Shown here piece after piece: positions 24,520-32,098 of a stretch of 64,000 nucleotides of DNA. Origin of the DNA: Bacillaceae bacterium JMAK1. GTDB taxonomy: Bacteria; Bacillota; Bacilli; Bacillales; Marinococcaceae. The notes under the pieces are model-generated. The model did no database searches, had not been told where the DNA came from, and saw only the letters and a program-made list of their open reading frames with translations. The first letter of the stretch is position 1; every line of letters starts with the position of its first letter. The stretch lies in NCBI GenBank assembly GCA_012970285.1, contig JIBW01000006.1, positions 62,001-126,000 on the forward strand, written 5' to 3'. Made by a program: the position numbers and the translations under genes.

Positions 24520-25365
24520 ATGAATTCAATTATTGAATTTGAAGATGTACACAAACAATTCAAAGAGAAAAAGGCACTCACAGACGTAAACTTCTCTATT
24601 AAAAAAGGAGAAATATTTGGCCTTGTCGGTCCTAGTGGTGTAGGTAAAACAACGACGATTAAGTTACTCACCGACCAATTAAAGCCAAGCGAAGGTGCCA
24701 TCCGTGTATTTGGTGAAAGCGTAACGGGCAATCATACTCGATTGCTTAGCAAAATGGGCATTCTCAGTGATCGGAGTGTGCTCTATGAACGATTGAGTTT
24801 GTACGACAACTTACGTTTTCTAGCTTCTCTATATGACCGACCCGTGAGTACCATTGAAGACATCTTGGAACACGTCGGATTAGCCTCATCGAGAAAGGCC
24901 GCCTACAAAAATTTATCAAAAGGGATGAAGCAACGAGCGAATTTAGCTGCAGCGCTCATTCATGCTCCCGAAATCTTAATTCTCGATGAACCGACTGCTT
25001 CACTTGACCCGAGTGCAAAAGCAAATGTGCACGCGTTTTTACGTCAACTCAATGAACAAGGTTCAACCATTTTTCTAACGTCCCACGATATGAACGAAAT
25101 CGAATCACTCTGTCACCGTGTGGCATTTATGATCGACGGTACGATTTATCTTTGTGACGAACCTGCTCAAATCCGTAGCATGTACGCTGCACCGACGGTT
25201 ACGGTGACATTTGCTGACGGGAACGTTGAAACATTCAACAATAGTTATACGGGAATGACGTCACTTCGAAACGCTATTGAAAGTCGTAAAGTACAATCCC
25301 TCCACAGTGACGAACCTTCATTAACCGATATCTTTTTAGACGTAACCGGGAGGAAATTTGCATGA
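24520..25365 (+). CDS. ABC transporter ATP-binding protein
   Basis: Functional-looking ABC-2 exporter ATPase of 281 residues. Walker A GPSGVGKTTTIKL (about residues 40-52), Q-loop region GILSDRSVLYERLSLYDNL, signature LSKGMKQRANLAAALI (SKGM in place of SGGM), Walker B ILILDEPTASLDP and switch His in TSHDMNEIE are all present. ATG 24520 follows AAAGGGATG; in-frame codons back to 24424 lack support. ATGA overlap with the permease gene. The YERLSxxDNL block is shared with the degenerate upstream protein, hinting that the latter arose from such an ATPase. Confidence 0.9.
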   Translation: MNSIIEFEDVHKQFKEKKALTDVNFSIKKGEIFGLVGPSGVGKTTTIKLLTDQLKPSEGAIRVFGESVTGNHTRLLSKMGILSDRSVLYERLSLYDNLRFLASLYDRPVSTIEDILEHVGLASSRKAAYKNLSKGMKQRANLAAALIHAPEILILDEPTASLDPSAKANVHAFLRQLNEQGSTIFLTSHDMNEIESLCHRVAFMIDGTIYLCDEPAQIRSMYAAPTVTVTFADGNVETFNNSYTGMTSLRNAIESRKVQSLHSDEPSLTDIFLDVTGRKFA

Positions 25366-26072
25366 GCCTATCGATGAGAAGAATTTTTGCAATTGTACGT
25401 AAAGATCGTAAAGACTCGATGAAAAGCGCGAATATCGTCCCTGTGTTGCTAATCCCCGTCGGAATGGCACTGATGTTTGCTTACGTGATGCCAAGTGATC
25501 TAGACATGATGTTTGAGATGTACGTTGGTGTAATCTTGCTAAACCTTTTATTTATCTCTGGGGTTGTCCCCGCCAACTCGCTTGCGGAAGAAAAAGAGAA
25601 AGGGACACTCCGAATGTTACTTTATACCCCAACAAGCATCGCAGAACTATTAATCGGTAAAAACATTCACTATTTCTGTTTATCACTCATTGGGGTACTT
25701 CTGAGCTTACTCATTCTACAAGTTCCAATATCGTGGGGTTATTTCCTCGTTGCTGTGATTCCTGTCGCATTTTTTTGCATTGTATTATCTTCAACGGTAG
25801 GACTTCTCGCGAACAATAATGGACAGATCATGATCACACTCTTTCCAGTTATCATGGGTATGTATTTTATTTCTTCGATGGCTGATCTGTACAATGTAGC
25901 CTTTATTTATACAATCAAACGCTTTCTACCGATCGAGATCTTTTACGATGCCTTTTACGTTAGTTATTACGGTGGTTCATTCCCGTGGTTTAGCTTAGTG
26001 GTGACGCTCTGTTGGATTACCGTTATTAGTATTATTTTCGCAGTCGTATATCGAAAACAACGATACACGTAA
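25362..26072 (+). CDS. ABC-2 type transporter permease
   Basis: A 236-residue membrane subunit with six hydrophobic segments. The cytoplasmic loop SLAEEKEKGTLRMLLYTP (about residues 70-87) is the conserved ABC-2 permease motif. Start codon overlaps the ATPase stop (ATGA). With the 24520 ATPase it should form an exporter, of the type used for bacteriocin or peptide-antibiotic export or immunity, but there is no peptide gene nearby. Ends with its own terminator. Confidence 0.85.
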   Translation: MSLSMRRIFAIVRKDRKDSMKSANIVPVLLIPVGMALMFAYVMPSDLDMMFEMYVGVILLNLLFISGVVPANSLAEEKEKGTLRMLLYTPTSIAELLIGKNIHYFCLSLIGVLLSLLILQVPISWGYFLVAVIPVAFFCIVLSSTVGLLANNNGQIMITLFPVIMGMYFISSMADLYNVAFIYTIKRFLPIEIFYDAFYVSYYGGSFPWFSLVVTLCWITVISIIFAVVYRKQRYT

Positions 26073-26130
26073 TCATCTACTATTTCCTAGGAAATAATTT
26101 AGCGTTGTAGGTTAGATTTGATATTTAAAC

Positions 26131-26168
26131 GTATAAAAGCAAAGGGGAAATTCCCTTTGCTTTTATAC
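26131..26168. terminator. Terminator between ABC permease and MerR gene
   Basis: Perfect 16-base stem GTATAAAAGCAAAGGG / CCCTTTGCTTTTATAC with a six-base loop; serves both convergent genes. Confidence 0.9.
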
Positions 26169-26170
26169 AC

Positions 26171-26896
26171 TTAATTTCCTGCGTATACCTTCATCGCATC
26201 ACGCATCCACTCAGCTAAGCCTGGTCGAAATTGATCAATGTTTTGTTGAAAACGCTCATCACTAACGTACATTTCACCAAGACCTGCGAATGCTTCTTTC
26301 GAATACGTGCCAATTCGATTCAAGTAGTTGTACCACTTCTCAATCGCCACTTGTGCCTCTTTCGACGCTGGGTTGTGTTCCATCGTCTGTGCTAACTCAC
26401 GGTAAATGTCATTCATTTCTTCTTGAAGCGCTTGTTCTTTTCCTTTGATCTTCGCGTTGCCTTCATCTACAGCCTGATCACCGTACAATTCTCTGGCTTC
26501 AGCTTCATACGGATCACTTTCGCTAAATTTAAACCCTTTAAAATGACGTTCCTCGGTCATATCAAGATCTCCTTCTCGCTCCCCGAGTGTCTCATCGATC
26601 ATCTCAATCATTCCTTGAATGTGCGTGACACGGTCGCCCAACAATTGCTTTTGCATACGTAACGCGTCACTACGTGAGTACGATGGATCACTCATGAGGG
26701 ATTTAATTTGTTTCAGAGGGAAGCCCAGCTCTCGAAAGAAAAGAATTTCTTGTAAGTGCATTAAGTCTTTTTGTGAGTACAGTCGATATCCCGATTCTGT
26801 TGAACTCTCCGGTGTTAACAAACCGATGTGATCATAATGATGAAGTGTGCGCACACTAACACCAGTTAGCTTTGAAACTTCTTTCACTTGCAGCAT
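26171..26896 (-). CDS. MerR-family regulator with TipAS domain (Mta-like)
   Basis: A 241-residue activator. MerR HTH: VKEVSKLTGVSVRTLHHYDH (4-23), IGLLTPESSTESGYRLYS (24-41), then LQEILFFRELGFPLKQIKSL. A coiled dimerisation helix and a TipAS ligand-binding domain fill the C-terminus (AFAGLGEMYVSDERF). The order and length match B. subtilis Mta, which activates multidrug-export genes by untwisting a 19-base spacer promoter. The start has GGAGGG upstream. It is a single gene downstream of the serpin gene; no efflux gene is directly adjacent. Confidence 0.9.
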   Translation of the reverse strand: MLQVKEVSKLTGVSVRTLHHYDHIGLLTPESSTESGYRLYSQKDLMHLQEILFFRELGFPLKQIKSLMSDPSYSRSDALRMQKQLLGDRVTHIQGMIEMIDETLGEREGDLDMTEERHFKGFKFSESDPYEAEARELYGDQAVDEGNAKIKGKEQALQEEMNDIYRELAQTMEHNPASKEAQVAIEKWYNYLNRIGTYSKEAFAGLGEMYVSDERFQQNIDQFRPGLAEWMRDAMKVYAGN

Positions 26897-26966
26897 TGCA
26901 TTCCCTCCTTCACATTTGACGATAAGGGCTGACGTAACGTTAGAGTCAACACTTCATTTTTAAAAC

Positions 26967-28160
26967 TTAGTTTGCCTCTGCATAGGAGCCGAAGAACAAC
27001 GTTGCTCCTGTTGGCTCATGTTCAATTAGAAAATAAAACGGTCGATCTGCGGTGAAAAGGACCGGAGGCGTTATCGATGTACTTGTTTCCATAACAGATA
27101 CAGCAGTCACCGCAGCTGCTTCTGTGCCTTTTTCATCGATTTCAATGATTGCTCTATGGATAACATCATCTATCGAATAATTACTTCCACTACCTTCAAA
27201 CATGTTATTTTCCATATAATTAAAGATTGTTTCCATACCTAAATGTTTCAATGTATCGTTTAAATTATATTCATTGTCTAGTTCAATCGTTGGGATTTGC
27301 ACATCCACTTCTTTCGTTGACCAATCGCTACTGCTCATAATGTTAGGGATTTCGTGTAAAACATCTGTAAACACTCCCTCCCCTGGCAACACAATGGTCA
27401 TCGACGTCTCTTCATCAGCATATGGAAGTCGGACCGCTTGATATTGTTCACCCTCCACATAGCTAAAAGCATCAACTCGGTTCATCCATTCAACAACGGC
27501 TTTTGATCCATCAAGATTTGTAAACTTCTCATTAGATCCTTCTAGTAACGTGAACGGATCTTGCCAATTCCCATAAAAATACGTCGCATTAACGAGCAGT
27601 GCCACGATTTCCTCAGATAATTCATCTTCAAATAGGCGATTGATTTTACCGCTGGTTTTATCCTTCACCCAATCGTTAATTTCTTTAACCCCTGTTAATT
27701 CCCTCGCCTCTCCATAGAATGCGTCCTCAATCGTAGTGACGTAAGGTTCAAAGAATGTTACATGTTCTTTTGCCCAGATTGAATTTGCAATGCCAATCTC
27801 AACGTCTCGATCTATTGACAAGTAGGTTAACCAGTCATGAATTTTTCTATTTTCTTCTTCACGATCAACATCCTTTAACTGGAGTGCTTGATAGATTTCT
27901 TGTTCACTGTTCCCACTCGTCCCGTTTGCGACCATCATTAAGCTTAAATAAATGCTGAACGGGGACAGAATGTGATTGCCTTCATCTTCGTGTTCTAATA
28001 GTTGCACCGCAAAATCAAGTTGGTGCTCTTGCTCTAGCGATTCTTCCAATTTCGCATTGGCTTGTTCGCTTGATTGTACGCCACACCCAGTCAATCCGGC
28101 CATTAAAGCAACTCCTCCAATACTTGTCCACCACTTTATAAGACGACACCCCTTTATCAT
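26967..28160 (-). CDS. Serpin lipoprotein, predicted inhibitory
   Basis: Serine/cysteine protease inhibitor of the serpin fold, 397 residues. The N-terminus is a lipoprotein signal with lipobox LTGC, so it should be anchored on the outer face of the membrane. HILSPFSIYLSLMMVANGTSG is the serpin helix region. Near the C-terminus the reactive loop reads DEKGTEAAAVTAVSVMETS: Gly at P15, Thr at P14 and small residues P12-P9 mark an inhibitory serpin; by the usual count P1-P1' is Thr-Ser. FTADRPFYFLIEH is the serpin signature. ATG 28160 is chosen because it yields the signal peptide; its ribosome site is poor. Bacterial serpins are sporadic. Confidence 0.88.
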   Translation of the reverse strand: MIKGCRLIKWWTSIGGVALMAGLTGCGVQSSEQANAKLEESLEQEHQLDFAVQLLEHEDEGNHILSPFSIYLSLMMVANGTSGNSEQEIYQALQLKDVDREEENRKIHDWLTYLSIDRDVEIGIANSIWAKEHVTFFEPYVTTIEDAFYGEARELTGVKEINDWVKDKTSGKINRLFEDELSEEIVALLVNATYFYGNWQDPFTLLEGSNEKFTNLDGSKAVVEWMNRVDAFSYVEGEQYQAVRLPYADEETSMTIVLPGEGVFTDVLHEIPNIMSSSDWSTKEVDVQIPTIELDNEYNLNDTLKHLGMETIFNYMENNMFEGSGSNYSIDDVIHRAIIEIDEKGTEAAAVTAVSVMETSTSITPPVLFTADRPFYFLIEHEPTGATLFFGSYAEAN

Positions 28161-28175
28161 ACTATTCGTTCTTTT

Positions 28176-28184
28176 TGGTATAAT
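28176..28184 (+). promoter_or_regulatory. Extended -10 promoter of methyltransferase gene
   Basis: TGGTATAAT (TG, one base, TATAAT) 31 bases before the ATG at 28215. No clear -35 box, which an extended -10 element can do without. Confidence 0.5.
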
Positions 28185-28214
28185 CGTTACAATGAACGTA
28201 TTTAGGGGGACCAC

Positions 28215-28967
28215 ATGTACAAATCCTATGGAGAATTATCAACAGCTGTTTACGAAAAAACAAAACCGATTGGCAGTTCCATTAATGGTGACATTCCATA
28301 TTACATCTCACGCTTACAACATATTACTTCACCGATTCTAGAACCCGCTTCTGGTACTGGACGCATGTTATTTCCACTGATCGATGCTGGATTTCAAGTC
28401 GTCGGTGTTGACACATCTAAAGAAATGCTAGATCTTTGCAAGTCGTATGCAACGAAAAACGGATACGATCCTACATTAATTCAAGATGATGTTACGACTG
28501 TTCAGTTGCATCAACAATTCGGTGCTATCGTCTTACCAACTGGCTCCTTTTCGCTACTCACTTCTCGTGAGCAAGCAAAAAAAGCATTGATTAACTTTTA
28601 TCATCACCTTGAAGCAGGTGGTAAACTCATTATAGACATTATTTCACCTGGTCCGATTGAGGATGATCATACGGTTTCTCACATCCATCTAACTAAAGAA
28701 ATCGGAATCCGGATGACAAGTACACTACTTTCGAACAATTGGATTGAACAGACATTTACGAAAGAAATTGTTTATGAGAAGTGGACAAACGGTGAAAAAA
28801 CCGACACGGAATTACAAACGCTCGCGATTCGTTGGTATGGTGTAGAAGAATTTCGTAGCTTTTTGAGCGAAGTGGGCTTTATGGACATCGTTGTTTCAAG
28901 CGACTATACTTATCAACAACCTGCGCATTGTGACGCGACTACCATTACATTTGAAGCGAAAAAATGA
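28215..28967 (+). CDS. Class I SAM-dependent methyltransferase
   Basis: A 250-residue Rossmann-fold methyltransferase. Motif I is LEPASGTGRMLFPL (about residues 39-52), followed by VVGVDTSKEML (acidic residue for the SAM ribose) and IVLPTGSFSLL (motif III-like). These are close to the SAM-binding core of the methyltransferase-25/11 group. The start has AGGGGGA upstream. Divergent from the serpin gene. Substrate unknown. Confidence 0.82.
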   Translation: MYKSYGELSTAVYEKTKPIGSSINGDIPYYISRLQHITSPILEPASGTGRMLFPLIDAGFQVVGVDTSKEMLDLCKSYATKNGYDPTLIQDDVTTVQLHQQFGAIVLPTGSFSLLTSREQAKKALINFYHHLEAGGKLIIDIISPGPIEDDHTVSHIHLTKEIGIRMTSTLLSNNWIEQTFTKEIVYEKWTNGEKTDTELQTLAIRWYGVEEFRSFLSEVGFMDIVVSSDYTYQQPAHCDATTITFEAKK

Positions 28968-28977
28968 TCACTTCCAC

Positions 28978-29074
28978 TGTGAATAAGTGTATAACCGTTG
29001 GGACTTATGCACATATTCACGTTGTTGTTAACATTCCCACAACTAGAATGTTCTGTTAACACTGGTTATCCACA
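28978..29074. promoter_or_regulatory. Cluster of three DnaA boxes
   Basis: Perfect TTATNCACA boxes at 28978-28986 (minus, TTATTCACA), 29005-29013 (plus, TTATGCACA) and 29066-29074 (plus, TTATCCACA, the strongest consensus). A further inverted pair AACATTC/GAATGTT lies between the last two. The cluster fills the gap between two convergent genes, so it is not a promoter. DnaA-box clusters away from oriC are known in B. subtilis, where they titrate DnaA or regulate genes. Confidence 0.65.
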
Positions 29075-29106
29075 ATAAATCCCCCATGTCGGGGGATTTA
29101 TTTTTT
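29074..29106 (+). terminator. Terminator of methyltransferase gene
   Basis: Perfect 12-base stem AATAAATCCCCC / GGGGGATTTATT with a five-base loop and a T run on the plus strand. The left arm touches the last DnaA box. Confidence 0.9.
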
Positions 29107-29821
29107 ATGGATTTGTTGCCCAGAGACCTGCTGTTTTAACAAATACACGAGGATGTAACTTAAGCTGCGCTACGATCAGCTCCGCTAAGTCTTCAGGTTG
29201 CATTGCTTTTTCAGGATTACCATCTGTTAGGCCATTATCGACCGCTAGATCCGTGGCTACTGTACTTGGAGTTAATGCAGAAACACGAACGTTGTGTTTA
29301 CGCACTTCAAGCATAAGTGATTCCGTTAAGCCCATCACAGCATACTTCGATGCACTATATGCACTCGTTACAGGCGCACCTTTTGTACCTGCTGTGGATG
29401 AAATGTTAATAATGTCACCTGCTTTTTGCTCAATCATCGCTGGTAGTGCAAGTCTCGTTGCGTTATACACACCGTTCAGGTTGACGTTAATAATTTCTTG
29501 GAACTCTTCTGGTGAAAGCTCTAAGAAACCACCAAATTTTCCAATACCCGCATTGTTAATTAGAATATCGATTGTTCCTAAATCATTCGTAATATGATTG
29601 AACGCTTCTTCCATCTCGCTCAGATTGCTCACGTTTGCAGTAGCTGCACTTACGTTCACATCATACTGCTCAAGTTCTTTTGCGACGTTTTCAAGGTTTT
29701 CCATCGAGCGTCCAATCAGCCCAACATGAATGCCTTCTTTTGCAAAAGCAATCGCCGTTGAACGACCGATTCCACGACCAGCTCCTGTAATGACAGCTGT
29801 TTTACCTGTTAATTGTTGCAT
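29105..29821 (-). CDS. yoxD: YoxD-type short-chain dehydrogenase (3-ketoacyl reductase-like)
   Basis: NAD(P)-dependent reductase of the classical SDR family, 238 residues. TGAGRGIGR (about 14-22) binds the cofactor, [10 protein letters not shown] follows, and SST..YSASK (about 140-157) gives the Ser-Tyr-Lys catalytic set. The C-terminus [12 protein letters not shown] and [12 protein letters not shown] closely resemble B. subtilis YoxD. ATG 29821 has GGGAGTG six bases upstream; the GTG at 29830 is in frame but less likely. A paralogue lies just upstream. Substrate unknown. Confidence 0.85.
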   Translation of the reverse strand: MQQLTGKTAVITGAGRGIGRSTAIAFAKEGIHVGLIGRSMENLENVAKELEQYDVNVSAATANVSNLSEMEEAFNHITNDLGTIDILINNAGIGKFGGFLELSPEEFQEIINVNLNGVYNATRLALPAMIEQKAGDIINISSTAGTKGAPVTSAYSASKYAVMGLTESLMLEVRKHNVRVSALTPSTVATDLAVDNGLTDGNPEKAMQPEDLAELIVAQLKLHPRVFVKTAGLWATNP

Positions 29822-29893
29822 TAATCTCACTCCCTATGTCTTTAATCAAACACTTATTATACGATGCACAGATGAAAATGTCTCGTCCTACGC

Positions 29894-30616
29894 TTATTGA
29901 GGATCCGTTGCCCAAAGCTCTGAATGTTTCACGAACATACGCGGATGTAGCTTTAACTTCGATACAATCACATCGGCTACGTCTTCTGCTTGCATAAAGT
30001 GCTCCGCTTCCTCATCGGTTAAACGATTTTTCCCGCCACCAAAATCTGTAATAACACGGCTAGGACTTAGACTTTGTACACGAATTTTATGCTTCCGCAT
30101 TTCTTTCATTAACGATTCTGTAAGCCCATGCAGCGCAAACTTCGTTGCACTGTAAGCACTTGATCCTTCCGTACCGCGTAAACCTGATGTGGACGAGATG
30201 TTAATAATGTCCCCGGTACGTCGTTCAATCATGTGTGGCAATACTGCCTGCGTTACCCGAAGCACTCCTTTAACGTTTACCTCATAGACTTTGTCCCAAT
30301 CGTCTTCTGTTAACTCCATGAACTTGCCGTAAGCGCCAATACCCGCATTGTTAATTAAAATATCAACCGTACCAAATGTTTGTAACACTTCTTGGATTGC
30401 TGACTGAACAGTTGACGCATCTTTTACATCCATTTGAATGGCAAGCGACTGAACACCGTAAGAATCGATCTCCTTTTGCACACTTTGAAGGTTCTCAATC
30501 GTTTTCCCTAACAGCGCAACGTTGACACCTTCACGCGCGAGCGCAATAGTAGTCGACCTGCCAATCCCACGACCTGCACCTGTAATCACTGCGTACTTTC
30601 CATTAATCGTTTGCAT
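29894..30616 (-). CDS. YoxD-like short-chain dehydrogenase, paralogue
   Basis: A 240-residue classical SDR with [43 protein letters not shown] and the C-terminus FVKHSELWATDPQ. It shares the body plan and end of the neighbouring YoxD homologue, so the two arose by a tandem duplication followed by divergence. The start ATG 30616 has GGAGG about ten bases upstream. The two are 72 bases apart and may share transcripts. Upstream lies a long GC-rich tandem repeat. Confidence 0.85.
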   Translation of the reverse strand: MQTINGKYAVITGAGRGIGRSTTIALAREGVNVALLGKTIENLQSVQKEIDSYGVQSLAIQMDVKDASTVQSAIQEVLQTFGTVDILINNAGIGAYGKFMELTEDDWDKVYEVNVKGVLRVTQAVLPHMIERRTGDIINISSTSGLRGTEGSSAYSATKFALHGLTESLMKEMRKHKIRVQSLSPSRVITDFGGGKNRLTDEEAEHFMQAEDVADVIVSKLKLHPRMFVKHSELWATDPQ

Positions 30617-30986
30617 AAAACAGCAACCTCCTTCTCTTTGTGACCATGGTAAGTTAACTTGCTGTACATGTCCATTGATTGAAACTACAAGCTTCGCTCT
30701 TGCACCCGTTGCCCCCGCTTGCTACACCATCGCCTCCGCTTGCTACACCATCGCCGCCGCTTGCTACACCACCGCCTCCGCTTGCTACACCATCGCCCCC
30801 GCTTGCTACACCACCGCCCTCGCTTGCTACACCACCGCCCTCGCTTGCTACACCCTCGCTTCCGCTTGCTACACCCTCACCCCCGCTTGCTACACCATCA
30901 GCCCCGCTTGCTACACCATCGCCTCCGCTTGCTACACCACCGCCGCTGCACCATAAAAAAAAGACTTGCAACGACAGTTGCAAGTC
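30617..30986. other. Intergenic region with minisatellite, upstream of SDR paralogue
   Basis: 370 bases. Contents from left: about 100 bases of leader/promoter region for the minus-strand SDR gene, the 21-base tandem repeat (30716-30946) and a terminator (30961-30988). Open frames through the repeat exist in several frames only because the period is a multiple of three and the unit lacks stops; they start with TTG and have no ribosome site. Confidence 0.65.
30716..30946. repeat. 11 tandem copies of a 21-base GC-rich unit
   Basis: Eleven head-to-tail units of exactly 21 bases, each beginning CGCTTGCTACACC and ending with a variable CGCC-rich tail. The first 13 bases are invariant in all copies; variation is confined to the last eight. 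The unit is clearly richer in G+C than the flanks. On the minus strand it is rich in GG doublets. Confidence 0.92.
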
Positions 30987-30988
30987 TT
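30961..30988 (-). terminator. Terminator of 59-residue membrane protein gene
   Basis: Perfect 12-base stem AAGACTTGCAAC / GTTGCAAGTCTT with a four-base loop, followed on the minus strand by eight T residues. The stop codon of the 30987 gene lies at its base. Confidence 0.9.
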
Positions 30989-31166
30989 AGGAACGTGAAT
31001 GTTGTAGTGCTCTATAGATTCCGATGAATAGGTTAATTTGAGCTAGACTAAAGAATATAATCCAGAGCAAACTGCCAACGTACATGATGAATGCGGAAAC
31101 TGCGGTTAAGAGTAGTGCTGAAATCATCGGAAATAGTACGGTTTTGTCTTTAAGAATCTCTTTCAT
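30987..31166 (-). CDS. Small two-helix membrane protein, 59 residues
   Basis: Short gene translated by hand. The protein begins MKEILKDKTVLFPMISALL and has two hydrophobic segments (about residues 10-31 and 33-51) and a short basic tail ending HSRS. ATG 31166 has AAGGGG six bases upstream. It starts 15 bases after the YkwC-type gene and is closed by a strong terminator, so it is a genuine last gene of that unit. I do not recognise the family. Confidence 0.7.
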   Translation of the reverse strand: MKEILKDKTVLFPMISALLLTAVSAFIMYVGSLLWIIFFSLAQINLFIGIYRALQHSRS

Positions 31167-31181
31167 GCCAAACCCCTTATC

Positions 31182-32039
31182 TTATTGCCAAAGCTTGTAG
31201 ATCGATTGCGTTCCACTGTCTGTTTCGCCCTTTTCAGCGAGTTCATCGTAGAGCGATTTCACAAGTGCGAGCCCGGGTAAGTCTTTGTCCATCGCTTCCA
31301 CTTCTTCTAACGCAATGTCCATATCTTTAATAAAATGTTTTACATAAAATCCTGGTTCAAAATCACCATTAAGCATGCGAGGTGCGAGGTTGTTTAATGT
31401 CCAACTGCCACCTGCTCCTTTTGAAATGGTGTCTAACACTTTCTGTTGGTCGAGGCCTGCTTGTTTGGCATAACCGAGCGCTTCTCCTGCACCAATCATG
31501 CTTGCAGCAACAGCGATTTGGTTGCACATTTTTGCGTGCTGTCCGCTGCCTGCAGGTCCGTGTAATTGGATGTTCGTTCCCATTAATTCAAAAACCGGCA
31601 ACATCTTCTCAAACGTCTGCTCCGAACCACCAACCATTATTGTTAGTGTACCATTCTTTGCGCCAACATCGCCACCTGAAACGGGCGCATCAAGTGCTGA
31701 ACAACCCCGTTCTTCAGAAGCCTTGGCAATCCGCTCAGCTAGAGATGGTTTTGATGTAGTCATGTCAATTAACGTTGTTCCTGATTTTGCTGATTGCAAT
31801 AATCCATTCTCTTTGAAATAGACGTCTTCAACATCTTTTGGATAGCCAATCATCGTAATGATCACTTCGGAGCTTTCCGCAAGTTCTTTGAGTGAAGATT
31901 TCCACTGTGCACCATTTGACAGTAGCTCATCTGCTTTTGCTTTCGTTCGTGTAAACACATTTATCTCATGACCTGCTTTTAGAAGATGATGTGCCATACT
32001 TCTTCCCATTACACCAATTCCAACAAAACCTATATTCAT
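31182..32039 (-). CDS. YkwC-like beta-hydroxyacid dehydrogenase
   Basis: NAD(P)-dependent 3-hydroxyisobutyrate dehydrogenase family, 285 residues. MNIGFVGIGVMGRSMAHHL (1-19) is the Rossmann motif, DAPVSGGDVGAKNGTLTIMV is the substrate-binding signature, and GPAGSGQHAKMCNQ carries the catalytic Lys. Similar to B. subtilis YkwC. Substrates in this family include 3-hydroxyisobutyrate, tartronate semialdehyde and succinic semialdehyde; none is indicated by context. The start has GGAGGGG seven bases upstream. Confidence 0.88.
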   Translation of the reverse strand: MNIGFVGIGVMGRSMAHHLLKAGHEINVFTRTKAKADELLSNGAQWKSSLKELAESSEVIITMIGYPKDVEDVYFKENGLLQSAKSGTTLIDMTTSKPSLAERIAKASEERGCSALDAPVSGGDVGAKNGTLTIMVGGSEQTFEKMLPVFELMGTNIQLHGPAGSGQHAKMCNQIAVAASMIGAGEALGYAKQAGLDQQKVLDTISKGAGGSWTLNNLAPRMLNGDFEPGFYVKHFIKDMDIALEEVEAMDKDLPGLALVKSLYDELAEKGETDSGTQSIYKLWQ

Positions 32040-32098
32040 AATACCCCTCCGATTCTTTTTATTCGGACTTCTTTATGTAAAGAGGCAAAGCCTCTTCA

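Noticed and set aside
28978-29074. Chromosomal replication origin
   Set aside because: Only three DnaA boxes, and no dnaA, dnaN, gidB or rpmH gene in the window; a secondary DnaA-box cluster fits better.
30716-30946. CRISPR array
   Set aside because: Units are 21 bases with no spacers between them; it is a plain tandem repeat and no cas gene is near.
30654-30983. Open frame on the minus strand reading GVASGGD repeats through the tandem repeat
   Set aside because: Starts with TTG inside a terminator stem, has no ribosome site, and other frames through the repeat are equally open because the 21-base period is a multiple of three and the unit lacks stops.
30679-30990. Open frame on the plus strand reading LATPSPP repeats
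   Set aside because: TTG start without ribosome site; amino-acid changes between units do not follow a synonymous pattern in this frame.
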